In this document: positions 34,833-44,170 of the stretch, in pieces
Layout: each line of letters starts with the position of its first letter
Numbering within the stretch: the stretch's first letter is position 1
NCBI GenBank assembly: GCA_024743435.1
Contig: JANSWO010000008.1
Coordinates: forward strand, 1 to 64,000
DNA: 64,000 nt
Direction: 5' to 3'
Origin: Pseudomonadaceae bacterium
GTDB taxonomy: Bacteria; Pseudomonadota; Gammaproteobacteria; Pseudomonadales; Azotimanducaceae
Position numbers and translations under genes: made by a program
The notes under the pieces: generated by a model
Databases searched by the model: none
What the model was told of the DNA's origin: nothing
What the model saw: the letters and a program-made list of their open reading frames with translations, nothing else

Positions 34833-36248
34833 TCAGCGGGCGCCATCACCGATGAGGATGATTTCAACGGTCTGCAACAAAATAATCAGGTCTAGCAGCA
34901 AACCCTGATTCTTCAGGTAGTACATGTCGTAGTTGAGTTTCTCGCGGGAGTCGACCACCGAGGCGCCATACGGATAGCAAACCTGAGCCCAGCCAGTAAT
35001 GCCGGGCTTTACTCTGTGTCGCTGATCGTAGAATGGAATTTTATCCCTTAGCTGGATCACGAACTCCGGTCGCTCCGGCCGAGGCCCCACGAATGACATA
35101 TCGCCACGAATGACACTGATCAATTGGGGCAGCTCGTCGATTCGTGTCTTTCGCAGCCAACGTCCGACACGCGTAATGCGCGGGTCATCCGGCTCGGTCC
35201 ACTGTGGTTGACCGTCTTCCTCGGCGTCCACATTCATGCTTCGAATCTTCGTCAATCGGAACTCGCGCCCATCAAGACCAATTCGTGTTTGTATAGCCAA
35301 TACAGGACCGGTGCAGCGATTTTCCAACCACATAAGCAGACAGGCCAGAAGCATGATTGGCCAGGTCAGCACTAACATGGTTGTCGCCACAACGAGATCG
35401 AACCCTCGCTTCACGCCATCGCGCAGGATGCCTGTGGCGAAACCATCCGCGAACACAAGCCAGGATGGGCGCAATAGCTCGACGTCAATTTTGCCGGCTT
35501 CGCGCTCGATAAACGCCTGTATGTCGATGACGTTCACACCCATCAGGCGACACTCAAGCAACTCGTTGATTGGCAGGCCAGCTTCATCCCGCTCTCGCCG
35601 ATCATCCAATGCCGTGACAATCTCATCGATATCATGCTCACGACAGAACTCCGCTAGCGGCTGCTCGAGCGAGATCAACGTCGCACCATGCTCGCTGACA
35701 AGATCTTCATCGCCTGCCGCATGCACGAAGCCCAGCAGTACGAAAGCTCGTTGATCGGAAGCGCGGCGCATGCGAGTGGCGATCTTTCGCGCCCGCACTC
35801 CGGTGCCGTAGACGACGATATTCTGCTTCATGACCGAGTCGCCAATGAAAGCATTGAACAGCCAGCGCACTACGGTCACCACCACAAACGCTTCGAGCAG
35901 GCCGAAGAACAACGCGCTGCGGCCTATGGCAAGGCTGGGGAAGACATACGAGAAGAGGCCAATGAGCATGCCGCCGAGGAGGAATATCCCCGCGATCGTG
36001 CGTAGCAACATGCCCAACCAACCGTCCCGAATTCGGGCCTCGTAGACCCCCATGGCCACCATGGATGCCACGATGCAAAGGCTGAACATCAGCGCCGAGA
36101 TAAAATATGGGCGTCCAGCCCCAGGCAGCTCCTGATAGGCCGTCAGGTACGCCAGATACGCCACGGCAATGAGGCACACAGCTTCAATCGTGCTGAGCAA
36201 CAGCAATGGCGTATGGAAGTAGTGGCGGAAAACGCGTACGTGGGCCAA
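34833..36248 (-). CDS. Undecaprenyl-phosphate sugar transferase, exosortase/PEP-CTERM-associated type
   Basis: A 471-residue inner-membrane polyprenyl glycosylphosphotransferase that loads the first sugar phosphate on undecaprenyl phosphate for exopolysaccharide synthesis. N-terminal four to five helices, then a Rossmann-like domain (NIVVYGTGVRARKIATRMRR) and the C-terminal transferase with FDLVVATTMLVLTWPIMLLA, FRLTKIRSMNVDAE, the catalytic RKTRIDELPQLISVIRGDMSFVGPRPERPEF and PGITGWAQV. The ending YPYGASVVDSREKLNYDMYY and LLDLIILLQTVEIILIGDGAR is that of the TIGR03013-type transferases found with XrtA/PEP-CTERM systems. No further exopolysaccharide genes lie next to it, which is unusual. Confidence 0.9.
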   Translation of the reverse strand: MAHVRVFRHYFHTPLLLLSTIEAVCLIAVAYLAYLTAYQELPGAGRPYFISALMFSLCIVASMVAMGVYEARIRDGWLGMLLRTIAGIFLLGGMLIGLFSYVFPSLAIGRSALFFGLLEAFVVVTVVRWLFNAFIGDSVMKQNIVVYGTGVRARKIATRMRRASDQRAFVLLGFVHAAGDEDLVSEHGATLISLEQPLAEFCREHDIDEIVTALDDRRERDEAGLPINELLECRLMGVNVIDIQAFIEREAGKIDVELLRPSWLVFADGFATGILRDGVKRGFDLVVATTMLVLTWPIMLLACLLMWLENRCTGPVLAIQTRIGLDGREFRLTKIRSMNVDAEEDGQPQWTEPDDPRITRVGRWLRKTRIDELPQLISVIRGDMSFVGPRPERPEFVIQLRDKIPFYDQRHRVKPGITGWAQVCYPYGASVVDSREKLNYDMYYLKNQGLLLDLIILLQTVEIILIGDGAR

Positions 36249-36345
36249 GGACGAAGCAACGTTGTTGAAAACACCATTGTAGCCACTAACGGCTGTTAGA
36301 AGCGTCTCTTCGACTCAATCGAACATTCCGCCTGCGCAGTGGACG

Positions 36346-37278
36346 TTAGGCACTGGCGACGGAGCGGGCTCTGGGATCCTTGAGGCTAGGCGTGCAATGC
36401 GGCAAATTGCCACGGCGTTGATTGCGCACCGACCATCGGACCGGCAACGTCATGGCCGCCATATACAGTTTCAGCATCTTGGCTTTCAACGGTTTGGTCT
36501 GCGCCATCAAACGAGCGCCATCGCTGGCAAATGCCCGCCAATTCGACGCAGATACGCTGTTACAGGTCACTCCAATCGACGTCTGCTCCATCCGGGTTGT
36601 GTGCCACCAATTACCGGGCACGAACAGCAAATCGCCCGGTTTCAATGTCACTCGTATCGGCGTTGTGTGTTCAAGATCCGGGTACCGCTCGAGATCAGGA
36701 TTCCAGATGTCGTCGACATCAGATAGCAGTGGCTGCGCCAGCCGCGGATAAAGAAAACGCGCCTGATCCGGCGGAAATATAATGAATTCCTTCTCGCCGT
36801 AGATCTGAGCGATAAATGCGTTCATATGATGCTTGTCTGCATGCAAGACTGAGAAACCATTGCCAGCTGCACCTAAAAGGATTTCCAGCTGAAACTTCTC
36901 GTAGAGAAAATCCTTCGGCAGAAACGGGGAGGCTGAAAGGTCCGGCAATGCGTAGGGCAGGTATGGCTCGACGTCGGAGATCAGCTCAGGAAAGAACCGG
37001 TAGATATTCGCATTGGTCAGATAGGGAGGAACAGTGCCGTCGCGCTCGGCAGCCAGGAACGTCTCCATGTGGTCAGGAAATCGATAAGTGGTTTGACCAC
37101 TTTGATTGGGACGCAATTCAATGACTTTCGGGGCTATCGTGTCCCGTAGATACTCCGGAGTCCATTTGCCTACCGCAGGCCATTCCGACACCCCATTCGT
37201 CATCACCACCGGTGTCATGGGCTTCAAATAGTTTCGCGCAAAATCGTTGAAAGAAAGTTTTTCTGTTCTATCGATCAC
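36346..37278 (-). CDS. Cupin_8/JmjC-like protein
   Basis: A 310-residue protein of the cupin-like JmjC group (possible Fe(II)/2-oxoglutarate oxygenase). The N-terminus has MTPVVMTNGVSEWPAVGKWTP, typical of these proteins. The double-stranded beta-helix shows FSVLHADKHHMNAFIAQIYGEKEFIIFPPDQ (His-x-Asp metal pair, HAD) and KPGDLLFVPGNWWHTTRM (distal His). Known relatives hydroxylate proteins or small molecules; no substrate is evident here. No neighbours on the same strand within 300 bases upstream, so it has its own promoter, perhaps in the A+T-rich gap. Confidence 0.82.
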   Translation of the reverse strand: MIDRTEKLSFNDFARNYLKPMTPVVMTNGVSEWPAVGKWTPEYLRDTIAPKVIELRPNQSGQTTYRFPDHMETFLAAERDGTVPPYLTNANIYRFFPELISDVEPYLPYALPDLSASPFLPKDFLYEKFQLEILLGAAGNGFSVLHADKHHMNAFIAQIYGEKEFIIFPPDQARFLYPRLAQPLLSDVDDIWNPDLERYPDLEHTTPIRVTLKPGDLLFVPGNWWHTTRMEQTSIGVTCNSVSASNWRAFASDGARLMAQTKPLKAKMLKLYMAAMTLPVRWSVRNQRRGNLPHCTPSLKDPRARSVASA

Positions 37279-37609
37279 ATTACCGTCCGTTCCAGCGGCC
37301 TCGCTGTCATGCGAGGAGGTGAAACATAGTAGCGCTGACTGCTACGACACGGTGTGAACGATTCGCTGCAAATGATCTGTACTTGTAAAAGTCGACGGAC
37401 GGGGCATGCGCACGAAACCCTAACAATATTTCACATAAAAAATAGCCTCTATATTATTGTTATATATAATATTTATATCGGATAATTGAGTCACTTAACC
37501 CATCGAATCGGCAATTCATTCGTCTGCACCTGCTAAGGAACGCCCGAGCGTGACCACATTGGATACATGCGATGCCTTCCCCGCCTCAAAGAATTGATCT
37601 GAACCGGTG
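37279..37609. promoter_or_regulatory. A+T-rich gap upstream of the cupin gene
   Basis: This 331-bp gap holds no credible gene. Around 37425-37490 it is strongly A+T-rich (runs such as TATTATTGTTATATATAATATTTATAT), in contrast to the G+C-rich surroundings. For the leftward cupin gene this lies about 150-210 bases upstream of its start, so a promoter or binding site for a nucleoid protein is plausible. On the far side is the stop of the GGDEF-EAL gene. Confidence 0.4.
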
Positions 37610-39337
37610 TCAAGCTGCACAAATCTCAGCGAGATCCGCTAGACCACTAGGCTCCGCTATGTAGAAGCCTTGAGCGTAATCGCATTTAAGCTCACGCAAC
37701 GTTTCGAACTGGTCCTCAGAAGAAACACCCTCACCAACGACCGCGATGTTCAGGGTATGCGCCATATCGATGGCGGCCTCGCAGATTGCGCGAGCACTCG
37801 GATCTCGCGCGACATCTCGCACGAGTTCCATATCCAACTTGAGGTAGTCGACGTTTAGCTCTCGCACGTACTTGAGCGAAGCAAAGCCAGTGCCGAAATC
37901 ATCAAGCGCAACCCTGAAATTGCAGCACCTCAATTGCTGCACAAGTCTCTTCATGTTGCCGAAGTCCGCGGATACCGCCGTTTCGGTGAGTTCGACGCAT
38001 AGGGTGAAGGGCAGGGGGCCCACTTTGGCGACCGCACCAACCAATTCACTCAGATAGGTCTGATCCAACGACAACACCGATGAGTTGACGCTTACCTGTG
38101 CAAGGCTGCAAATCGGGCTTCTGGTTAGCTCGTTGAGCACGGTATTTACCGAGTAGCGATCGATATCACGAATCATGGCGTTCGTCTCAGCATGGGAGAT
38201 GATCTGCTGAACATCGTATTCCGATTGCTGCGGCCACCTAAACAACGCCTCGGCACTCGTCACCCGCTCCTGCGCGTAGTCATATATGGGTTGGTAGGCG
38301 ACAGTGGGCTCACCCCGTTCGAGCGAACGCGCAAGCTCAACTTGCATTGTCTCTTCACTGCGAAGGCGGCCTTCGAGGTCCGAATCAAAGAACCGAATTC
38401 GGTAGGCTTCTCGTGATTGCTTGGCGTGGTACATGGCGATATCCGCATGCCGTATCAGGTCGTCCGCGCCGCTCTTTGGATACACAGCGATACCCATGCT
38501 CACGCTTAGTTTGACCTCAATGCCAAAAAGCATCGCCGGTTGCACCAGTAAGTCGTGAACGTTCTGGGCGGCCTGAAACGCCTCGATCGGGTTCCGAACG
38601 CCTTGAATTAACATAGCAAACTCATCACCACCCACGCGCGCAAGATGATCACCGTCGCGTAACTGGTCTCGCACTCGGTGGGCGAACCAACACAGTGCTG
38701 CGTCGCCCATTTCCTGGCCGTAGGCGAAATTGATGAGTTTGAAGCGATCGATGTCGAAGTAGACGAGTGCCGCCATTGAAGCGCTGCCCGCTGCCTTGGA
38801 CAATGCTGTGCCTACCAGCTCACTGAAGTGTTTGCGATTAGCAAGGCCGGTGAGTAGGTCGATCTGAGTCAGCCGCGCTAGAGACTGGTTGTATTCCGGG
38901 CGACAAGCGATATCTGCAGCTGGCTTTTGCGTATGAGCACAGCGTTGCATCGCCCTAGTGACTACCCGCGAAAAACTTTCCGAAGCCAAGTGCCTGATAG
39001 GCAGCGTCTCCTGAACGCCACAAGAAAGCGCGACGGCCTCAAGAGCCTGATCGTCTTCAACCAGTAGAGCGACCATCGGCATACCCTGGGTGAGCCGTCG
39101 TAAGTCGTGAAACTCACGAATTTGATCTGCCTTCCATGACCGCCACTCGATGATGACAAGATCACTATCCTCGGCATCAAACGCTGCGAGCAGTGCTCCT
39201 AGATCCGAGTGCGAAGTCAGCTGGTAATCGAAGCCCGACGTGCGCAATGCGGCAAGCAATGCCTCATTCGATTCACTCGTTTGCAGAGCGAGAATTCGTA
39301 GGGGATGCTCTCTACGCGACGTGATGGTTTCAGACAT
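37610..39337 (-). CDS. Pseudo-receiver/GGDEF/EAL cyclic-di-GMP protein
   Basis: A 575-residue cytoplasmic signalling protein. Residues about 14-120 have a receiver-like alpha/beta pattern (LRILALQTS, DLVIIEWRS) without an obvious phospho-acceptor aspartate in context. The GGDEF domain has LTGLANRKHFSELVG and the intact active site ARVGGDEFAMLI. The EAL domain has SAEALFRW, VNSSVLSL, CVELTETAV and DDFGTGFASLKYVRELNVDYLKLD, so all principal metal and catalytic residues of a c-di-GMP phosphodiesterase are present. Both activities are possible; in hybrids one usually dominates. No membrane segment is seen. Confidence 0.92.
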   Translation of the reverse strand: MSETITSRREHPLRILALQTSESNEALLAALRTSGFDYQLTSHSDLGALLAAFDAEDSDLVIIEWRSWKADQIREFHDLRRLTQGMPMVALLVEDDQALEAVALSCGVQETLPIRHLASESFSRVVTRAMQRCAHTQKPAADIACRPEYNQSLARLTQIDLLTGLANRKHFSELVGTALSKAAGSASMAALVYFDIDRFKLINFAYGQEMGDAALCWFAHRVRDQLRDGDHLARVGGDEFAMLIQGVRNPIEAFQAAQNVHDLLVQPAMLFGIEVKLSVSMGIAVYPKSGADDLIRHADIAMYHAKQSREAYRIRFFDSDLEGRLRSEETMQVELARSLERGEPTVAYQPIYDYAQERVTSAEALFRWPQQSEYDVQQIISHAETNAMIRDIDRYSVNTVLNELTRSPICSLAQVSVNSSVLSLDQTYLSELVGAVAKVGPLPFTLCVELTETAVSADFGNMKRLVQQLRCCNFRVALDDFGTGFASLKYVRELNVDYLKLDMELVRDVARDPSARAICEAAIDMAHTLNIAVVGEGVSSEDQFETLRELKCDYAQGFYIAEPSGLADLAEICAA

Positions 39338-39467
39338 TAGCAGGAACAGAGCAGGTCATCGTTTCACTGTAGTTGACACTTGCAACGACCGTCGGCAAAT
39401 GTGGGGAGAAATTCTGCAAAGTCGGTATATTGACGAGAGACACGATTCATTGGACGGGGAGATAACG

Positions 39468-39899
39468 ATGACCGACGACATTCTGGCGATTACGCATCTG
39501 GCCCAGCAGTACGCGGACGGCGTGATGCAACGGGACGCCGAGATCTGGGGTAACACCTGGGCAGAGCAGGGCGCATGGCACCTGTCGCCCGATATGGATC
39601 CGGTTACCGGTCGCGAGGCATTGAAGGCGTTCTGGACGAACGTGATGGCCGGCTACCCGCAGGTATTGCACTGGGTTCAACCTGGCCTCATCGAGGTTGA
39701 TGGTGACACTGCAACTGCTCGTTTCTACGTACAGGAAAACATCAAGGACGCAGAGGGTCAGGGCTTCCGCGTTGCCGGCGTTTACAACGATGAGTTGATC
39801 AAAGAGGCAGGCAACTGGCGCTTCGCGGTCCGTCGTTTCAGCGTCATCTACCGCGGACCCGTCGATATGTCCGGTGACTGGTTGGGATATCCGTCCTAG
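39468..39899 (+). CDS. NTF2-like/SnoaL-type small protein
   Basis: A 143-residue cone-fold protein: ITHLAQQYADGVMQRDAEIW, EQGAWHLSPDMDPVTGREAL, HWVQPGLIEVDGDTATARFYV, AGVYNDELIKEAGNWRFAVR and FSVIYRGPVDMSGDW. This alternation is typical of the SnoaL_4/NTF2-like group, which includes ring-hydroxylating-dioxygenase beta subunits, isomerases and dehydratases. ATG at 39468 after GGGGAGATAA; the frame back to 39240 is antisense to the GGDEF-EAL gene. It lies 68 bases ahead of the carotenoid oxygenase gene on the same strand and may act on its product or substrate. Confidence 0.82.
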   Translation: MTDDILAITHLAQQYADGVMQRDAEIWGNTWAEQGAWHLSPDMDPVTGREALKAFWTNVMAGYPQVLHWVQPGLIEVDGDTATARFYVQENIKDAEGQGFRVAGVYNDELIKEAGNWRFAVRRFSVIYRGPVDMSGDWLGYPS

Positions 39900-39967
39900 C
39901 CACATCGCTGGTTGGAGATATCAGCAACTCGTCAGTCGAACACGCAGCGACCGAGGGACAGAAGCTA

Positions 39968-41419
39968 ATGAGTGAAGCAACACAGGCTACTGCCGACTCT
40001 AATCTGCCGCCGAGCTGCGCGGGCGGGCTCGAAAATCTGGATGATGAGCACAGCTACTACATCGACGATATCCGTGGCGAGGTGCCGTCTGATCTGCGCG
40101 GAACCTTCTATCGAAACGGGCCAGGCCGGCAACGGATAGGCGGCGAGCCGTATGGGCATTGGTTCGACGGCGACGGCATGCTGTGCGCGTTCACATTTAC
40201 GGGTGAACGGCCTCACTTCCGCAATCGCTACGTGCGCACGCCAAAGTACATCGACGAGACGAGGGAGCAGTCGATTCGATATCGGGGTTTCGGCACGCAA
40301 AAGCCGGGCGGTTTGCTCGCAAATATCGGCCGCATGCCGGCAAACCCCGCAAACACCAATACGATCGAACACGGCGGCCGGCTGCTGGCTCTGAACGAAG
40401 GCGGCAAGCCCTGGCAGTTGCAGCCTGGGGATTTATCAACCGTTGGTGAGTGCACCTTCGACGGCGCGCTGACAGGCAACGAGGTGTTCAGCGCACATGG
40501 CAAAGTGCATCCGCGCTCCGGCGACTACATCAACTTCGGCGCGGGTATGAACGGCTTTGGGCTGAAAGGCCCGAAACCGTGCCTTAACGTTTACCGAATC
40601 AATACCAACGGCAGTTTGTACAAGCAACGCGCCGTCGCACTCGACAGCTTTCCGTTTTGTCACGACTTCGTGATTACAGATCGCTTCGCCGTGTTTTTCA
40701 TCAATTCGATCGTTTTTGGCGACATGCTGTCGGTACTTGCTGGTTTCAAGACCATCTCTGATGTCGTGCATTTCGATTCAGATCGGGCAATGAAAGTCAT
40801 CGTTGTCGATCTCGAAACGCTTGAGACGAAACGCGAGTTCTCGATGCCACCCGGCGCGATGATCCATTTCGGCAATGCCTGGGAACAGGGCGACGAAATT
40901 ATCGTCGACGGCATGTTTACCGACAATTTCGAGGCTAACGAGACGCTCGCCGATGTGTTCAAACCCGATGCACGCTTCGGCGGCGGTGAGTTTCGCCGGT
41001 ATTTTCTGAACCTCGCGAGCGGCCAGGCTCGGGATGAAATCATCAGCGATCTTGAGATGGAATTTCCCACATTCGACACGCGACGCACAGGAGATGCAGG
41101 CCAGGCAACATTCGCCGCATGCTCCGTAGACAACGGCGCCAACAGCTTCTTTAACGGCATTGTCTGCGTGGACCCTAATGACAACACCTCCAGCCACATT
41201 CTGACGCCAGGAAGCTACGCCTCTGAACCGCTTTACGCGCCGTCGACAACGTCAGATAAAACCGCCGATGGATATCTGCTCGAGGTTGTTTACGACGCAC
41301 GCAAACATCTGAGTGAACTCCAGATATTCAGCGCAGCAGATATTTCCGCGCCGCGTTGTGTGTTGGGCCTCAAGCACCATGTGCCACATCAATTTCACGG
41401 TTTCTTCAGCGCCAGTTAG
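39968..41419 (+). CDS. Carotenoid oxygenase (RPE65/CCD family)
   Basis: A 483-residue Fe(II) dioxygenase that cleaves carotenoid or stilbene-type double bonds. The four propeller histidines that bind iron can be placed: NEVFSAHGKVHPRSGDYIN, SFPFCHDFVITD, GAMIHFGNAWEQ and the final HVPHQFHGFF. The N-terminal GTFYRNGPGRQRIGG and GHWFDGDGMLCAF segments are also family signatures. Length is normal. No carotenoid biosynthesis genes lie in the window, so the true substrate could be a carotenoid, apocarotenal or lignostilbene. Likely in an operon with the NTF2-like gene. Confidence 0.93.
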   Translation: MSEATQATADSNLPPSCAGGLENLDDEHSYYIDDIRGEVPSDLRGTFYRNGPGRQRIGGEPYGHWFDGDGMLCAFTFTGERPHFRNRYVRTPKYIDETREQSIRYRGFGTQKPGGLLANIGRMPANPANTNTIEHGGRLLALNEGGKPWQLQPGDLSTVGECTFDGALTGNEVFSAHGKVHPRSGDYINFGAGMNGFGLKGPKPCLNVYRINTNGSLYKQRAVALDSFPFCHDFVITDRFAVFFINSIVFGDMLSVLAGFKTISDVVHFDSDRAMKVIVVDLETLETKREFSMPPGAMIHFGNAWEQGDEIIVDGMFTDNFEANETLADVFKPDARFGGGEFRRYFLNLASGQARDEIISDLEMEFPTFDTRRTGDAGQATFAACSVDNGANSFFNGIVCVDPNDNTSSHILTPGSYASEPLYAPSTTSDKTADGYLLEVVYDARKHLSELQIFSAADISAPRCVLGLKHHVPHQFHGFFSAS

Positions 41420-42102
41420 TCCGAGACCTTGCTGAGGACACACGTCGCTTCGCGATACATAATTGCGCATAATATATATTATGTTAAATAGAATATGTGG
41501 GGACGATTGCAGCTGACAGCACGCATGCGTCACCGCCGTCGATACTCGTGATCGGCTTAGCGACAATCACCCAGTAACTTTAACGGCATTTACCCCTCTC
41601 GCAGCCAAACCGCGCAAACCAGCCAACCAGCTGACCAGCTAACCACCCAAGCCAGCACGTAGCACTAACTTACGCGTTCCCGGTGCAGGCAAAAGGTAAT
41701 CAACGGCAGCTCCACGCAGCGATGCTCGGGACAACCAACGAGGATCGTCATAGCTCGTTGTTGGTCTAACGGTGCTTATGACGTTGCTTTTAAAGGACGT
41801 TGCTTTTGACGTTACCCATGCCGGCGCAGTCGCTTTCGCATCTCAGCCTCATTTTAAACGAGGCGATCTGTCAGGCGACTAAGATCATTAAATTGCCATA
41901 TATTCAATGGTTTGTATTGAGTACCTAATCCAGTGTGTATTCATTTTTGGGCCCGATTCGCGGTCATCCATCGACAAATAGTATGGAGCCAGTCGCGCAA
42001 GCACTTGCCACATGCACTGGTGATTTCCCACAGGTGCATTACCCGCTCCGCCAGCAGTAGAATGCCGCCAATTTCACGACAGCTTCGGCTGAGGACATTA
42101 GT
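41420..42102. promoter_or_regulatory. 683-bp gap upstream of the sulfolipid operon
   Basis: No gene can be supported here. It contains an A+T-rich 16-bp perfect palindrome, CATAATATATATTATG (41468-41483), a stretch of ACCAGC-rich short direct repeats around 41615-41645, and two copies of GACGTTGCTTTT at 41780-41791 and 41796-41807 followed by GACGTT. The size and repeat content suggest control of the sqd-like operon that starts at 42103 with a GTG after GAGGACATTA. Confidence 0.4.
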
Positions 42103-43332
42103 GTGCGTATAGCTATTCTCGGTGGCGACGGTTTTATTGGCTGGCCGGCAGCACTTCACCTGTCGAGCCTGGGTCATGACGTGACGATTATCGACAATCT
42201 CTCCAGGCGATGGATTGATACCGAGCTTGGCGTTCAGTCGCTCACGCCAATGGACTCCATTCAGGAGCGATTGCGCATCTGGAAGGCCGAATCCGGTAAG
42301 ACCATCGAGTTTCAGCTGATCGACATCGCCACCGAGTATGAACGCCTGAAAGTCTGGCTCGCGGAAAACAAGCCGGATTCAGTGCTGCATCTGGCGCAGC
42401 AACGCGCAGCGCCCTACAGCATGAAAACAGACCGGCACAAGGTCTACACGGTCAACAACAACACCAACGCCACCCACAATCTTCTGGCAGCGCTCGTCGA
42501 AGTCGGCCTGGATAGCCATGTGGTGCACATGGGCACCATGGGCGTGTATGGCTACTCAACCGTGGGTGCCGCGATACCGGAGGGTTATCTCAATGTCGAC
42601 ATAACCCGGGCTGATGGCGACAAGGTCAGCCAGGAGATTCTCTACCCCGCGAACCCGGGCAGCATTTATCACATGACAAAATGTCTGGATCAGCTGTTGT
42701 TCCAGTTCTACGCCAAGAACGATTCTCTGCGAATCACAGACCTGCACCAGGGTATTGTCTGGGGAACGCATACCGAGCAAACCCGCCAGCACGAACAGTT
42801 GATCAACCGCTTCGACTATGACGGCGACTACGGCACGGTTCTCAACCGCTTTGTCATTCAAGCAGCAGTCGGCCACCCGTTAACCGTGCACGGCACAGGT
42901 GGCCAAACCCGCGCATTCATTCATATCCAGGATTCGGTCCGCTGCATTGAGCTGGCACTGGCGAACCCACCCGCCGCCGGTGAGCGGACCAAGATTTTCA
43001 ATCAGGTAACCGAGACGCATCGGGTGCGTGATCTTGCAGAGCTGGTAGCGCAATTGACGGGGGCTGACATCGCTTATCTGCCGAATCCTCGAAAGGAAGC
43101 GGACGAGAATGATCTAGTCGTGGTGAAGGAGCAGTTTCTGGAACTAGGGCTCTCCCCTATCACGCTGCAAGACAGCCTGTTGTCAGACCTAGTGGACGTT
43201 GCGAAGCGCTACGAGCACCGCATCGACATGTCTCGAATCCCCTCTACGTCGGCCTGGACAAAAACGATCGGCAAAAGCGTTGTCGGCCGGCTGGAGTCCG
43301 GTGTCGACTTCAAGCGATCCGGTTCTGCATAA
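42103..43332 (+). CDS. sqdB: UDP-sulfoquinovose synthase
   Basis: Converts UDP-glucose and sulfite to UDP-sulfoquinovose, the head-group donor for sulfolipid. The 409-residue SDR-type protein begins RIAILGGDGFIGWPAALHLS and has the highly specific SQD1/SqdB motifs SLTPMDSIQERLRIWK, LAQQRAAPYSM (where the family has GEQRSAPYSM), HMGTMGVYGYST (catalytic Thr), SIYHMTKCLDQ (YxxxK), GIVWGTHTEQT, GTVLNRFVIQAAVGHPLTVHG and GGQTRAFIHIQDSVRCIELA. The start is a GTG with GAGGA upstream. It is followed after three bases by the GT8 gene. This is a strong family call; the occurrence outside photosynthetic bacteria is noteworthy. Confidence 0.95.
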   Translation: MRIAILGGDGFIGWPAALHLSSLGHDVTIIDNLSRRWIDTELGVQSLTPMDSIQERLRIWKAESGKTIEFQLIDIATEYERLKVWLAENKPDSVLHLAQQRAAPYSMKTDRHKVYTVNNNTNATHNLLAALVEVGLDSHVVHMGTMGVYGYSTVGAAIPEGYLNVDITRADGDKVSQEILYPANPGSIYHMTKCLDQLLFQFYAKNDSLRITDLHQGIVWGTHTEQTRQHEQLINRFDYDGDYGTVLNRFVIQAAVGHPLTVHGTGGQTRAFIHIQDSVRCIELALANPPAAGERTKIFNQVTETHRVRDLAELVAQLTGADIAYLPNPRKEADENDLVVVKEQFLELGLSPITLQDSLLSDLVDVAKRYEHRIDMSRIPSTSAWTKTIGKSVVGRLESGVDFKRSGSA

Positions 43333-43335
43333 GCG

Positions 43336-44148
43336 GTGAGCATCGCCTTTGCAACACTGGTGACCAACAGCGACTACGCACGTGGCGCCAGAGCCCTGGC
43401 CCGCTCTCTCATCGCAGTTCGCAGTACAGCGCCGCTTCTGGTGATGGCAACGCCCTCAGCAAGACAACAGCTGTCTGGCGAGCTCGCGGAGATCGAAGGC
43501 TTCAATGCGCGTGTGGTCGCAGTCGATCCGCTGCCCGTAAGTGAGGCTTTCCGTTGCCGTCATGAGCGCGATCGCCTGCATTCACACTCGCCGTTCACCA
43601 AGGGCGAAAAACCCGCGTTTCACACGCCGCTGGATAACTTCTGCAAGCTACGGCTTTGGCAGCAAACGGAATTTGAGCGAATCGTCTTCTTAGATGCCGA
43701 TACGCTCGTAGTGCGCAACATCGATCAGCTTTTCGACTATCCGGAATTTTCCGCGGCACCCAATCTCTACGAAACGCTTTCAGACATGCACCGGTTAAAC
43801 TCGGGAGTCTTTGTGGCGCAGCCCAGCGATGCAACGTTCGACGACATGTTGCGAAAGCTTGACGCGCCACAGGCGTACTGGCGCCGAACGGATCAGACCT
43901 TTCTCGAAACCTATTTCCCACGCTGGCACGGTCTGCCCTACACCTTTAACGCCCTGCAGTATGTCTACTTCAATCTACCCGAGCTGTGGGATTGGGATTC
44001 GATCAACGTTGTGCACTATCAATACGAAAAGCCCTGGCAGGGGGCGCACGCACGCTCGACAGAACTGCAAGTACTGACCAATCTGTGGCATCAGGTCGCT
44101 CAGACCGGCGAGATACCGCAGAACCTCAACAACCCTGCTCACTCGTGA
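43336..44148 (+). CDS. sqdD: Glycogenin-like GT8 glycosyltransferase, probable SqdD
   Basis: A 270-residue nucleotide-sugar transferase of family GT8. It has the nucleotide-binding strand AFATLVTNSDYARGARALARSL, the metal-binding DxD motif in RIVFLDADTLVVRNIDQLF, and YFNLPELWDWDSINVVHYQYEKPW as the GT8 C-terminal block. Family knowledge: in Rhodobacter sphaeroides SqdD is a glycogenin-like glycosyltransferase encoded between sqdB and sqdC and required for sulfoquinovose transfer to the lipid. The same order here (3-base gap after sqdB) makes SqdD the best assignment. Starts with GTG at 43336. The assignment rests on family plus gene order. Confidence 0.8.
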   Translation: MSIAFATLVTNSDYARGARALARSLIAVRSTAPLLVMATPSARQQLSGELAEIEGFNARVVAVDPLPVSEAFRCRHERDRLHSHSPFTKGEKPAFHTPLDNFCKLRLWQQTEFERIVFLDADTLVVRNIDQLFDYPEFSAAPNLYETLSDMHRLNSGVFVAQPSDATFDDMLRKLDAPQAYWRRTDQTFLETYFPRWHGLPYTFNALQYVYFNLPELWDWDSINVVHYQYEKPWQGAHARSTELQVLTNLWHQVAQTGEIPQNLNNPAHS

Positions 44149-44170
44149 ATCGACAAAGACCAAGCCCGGC

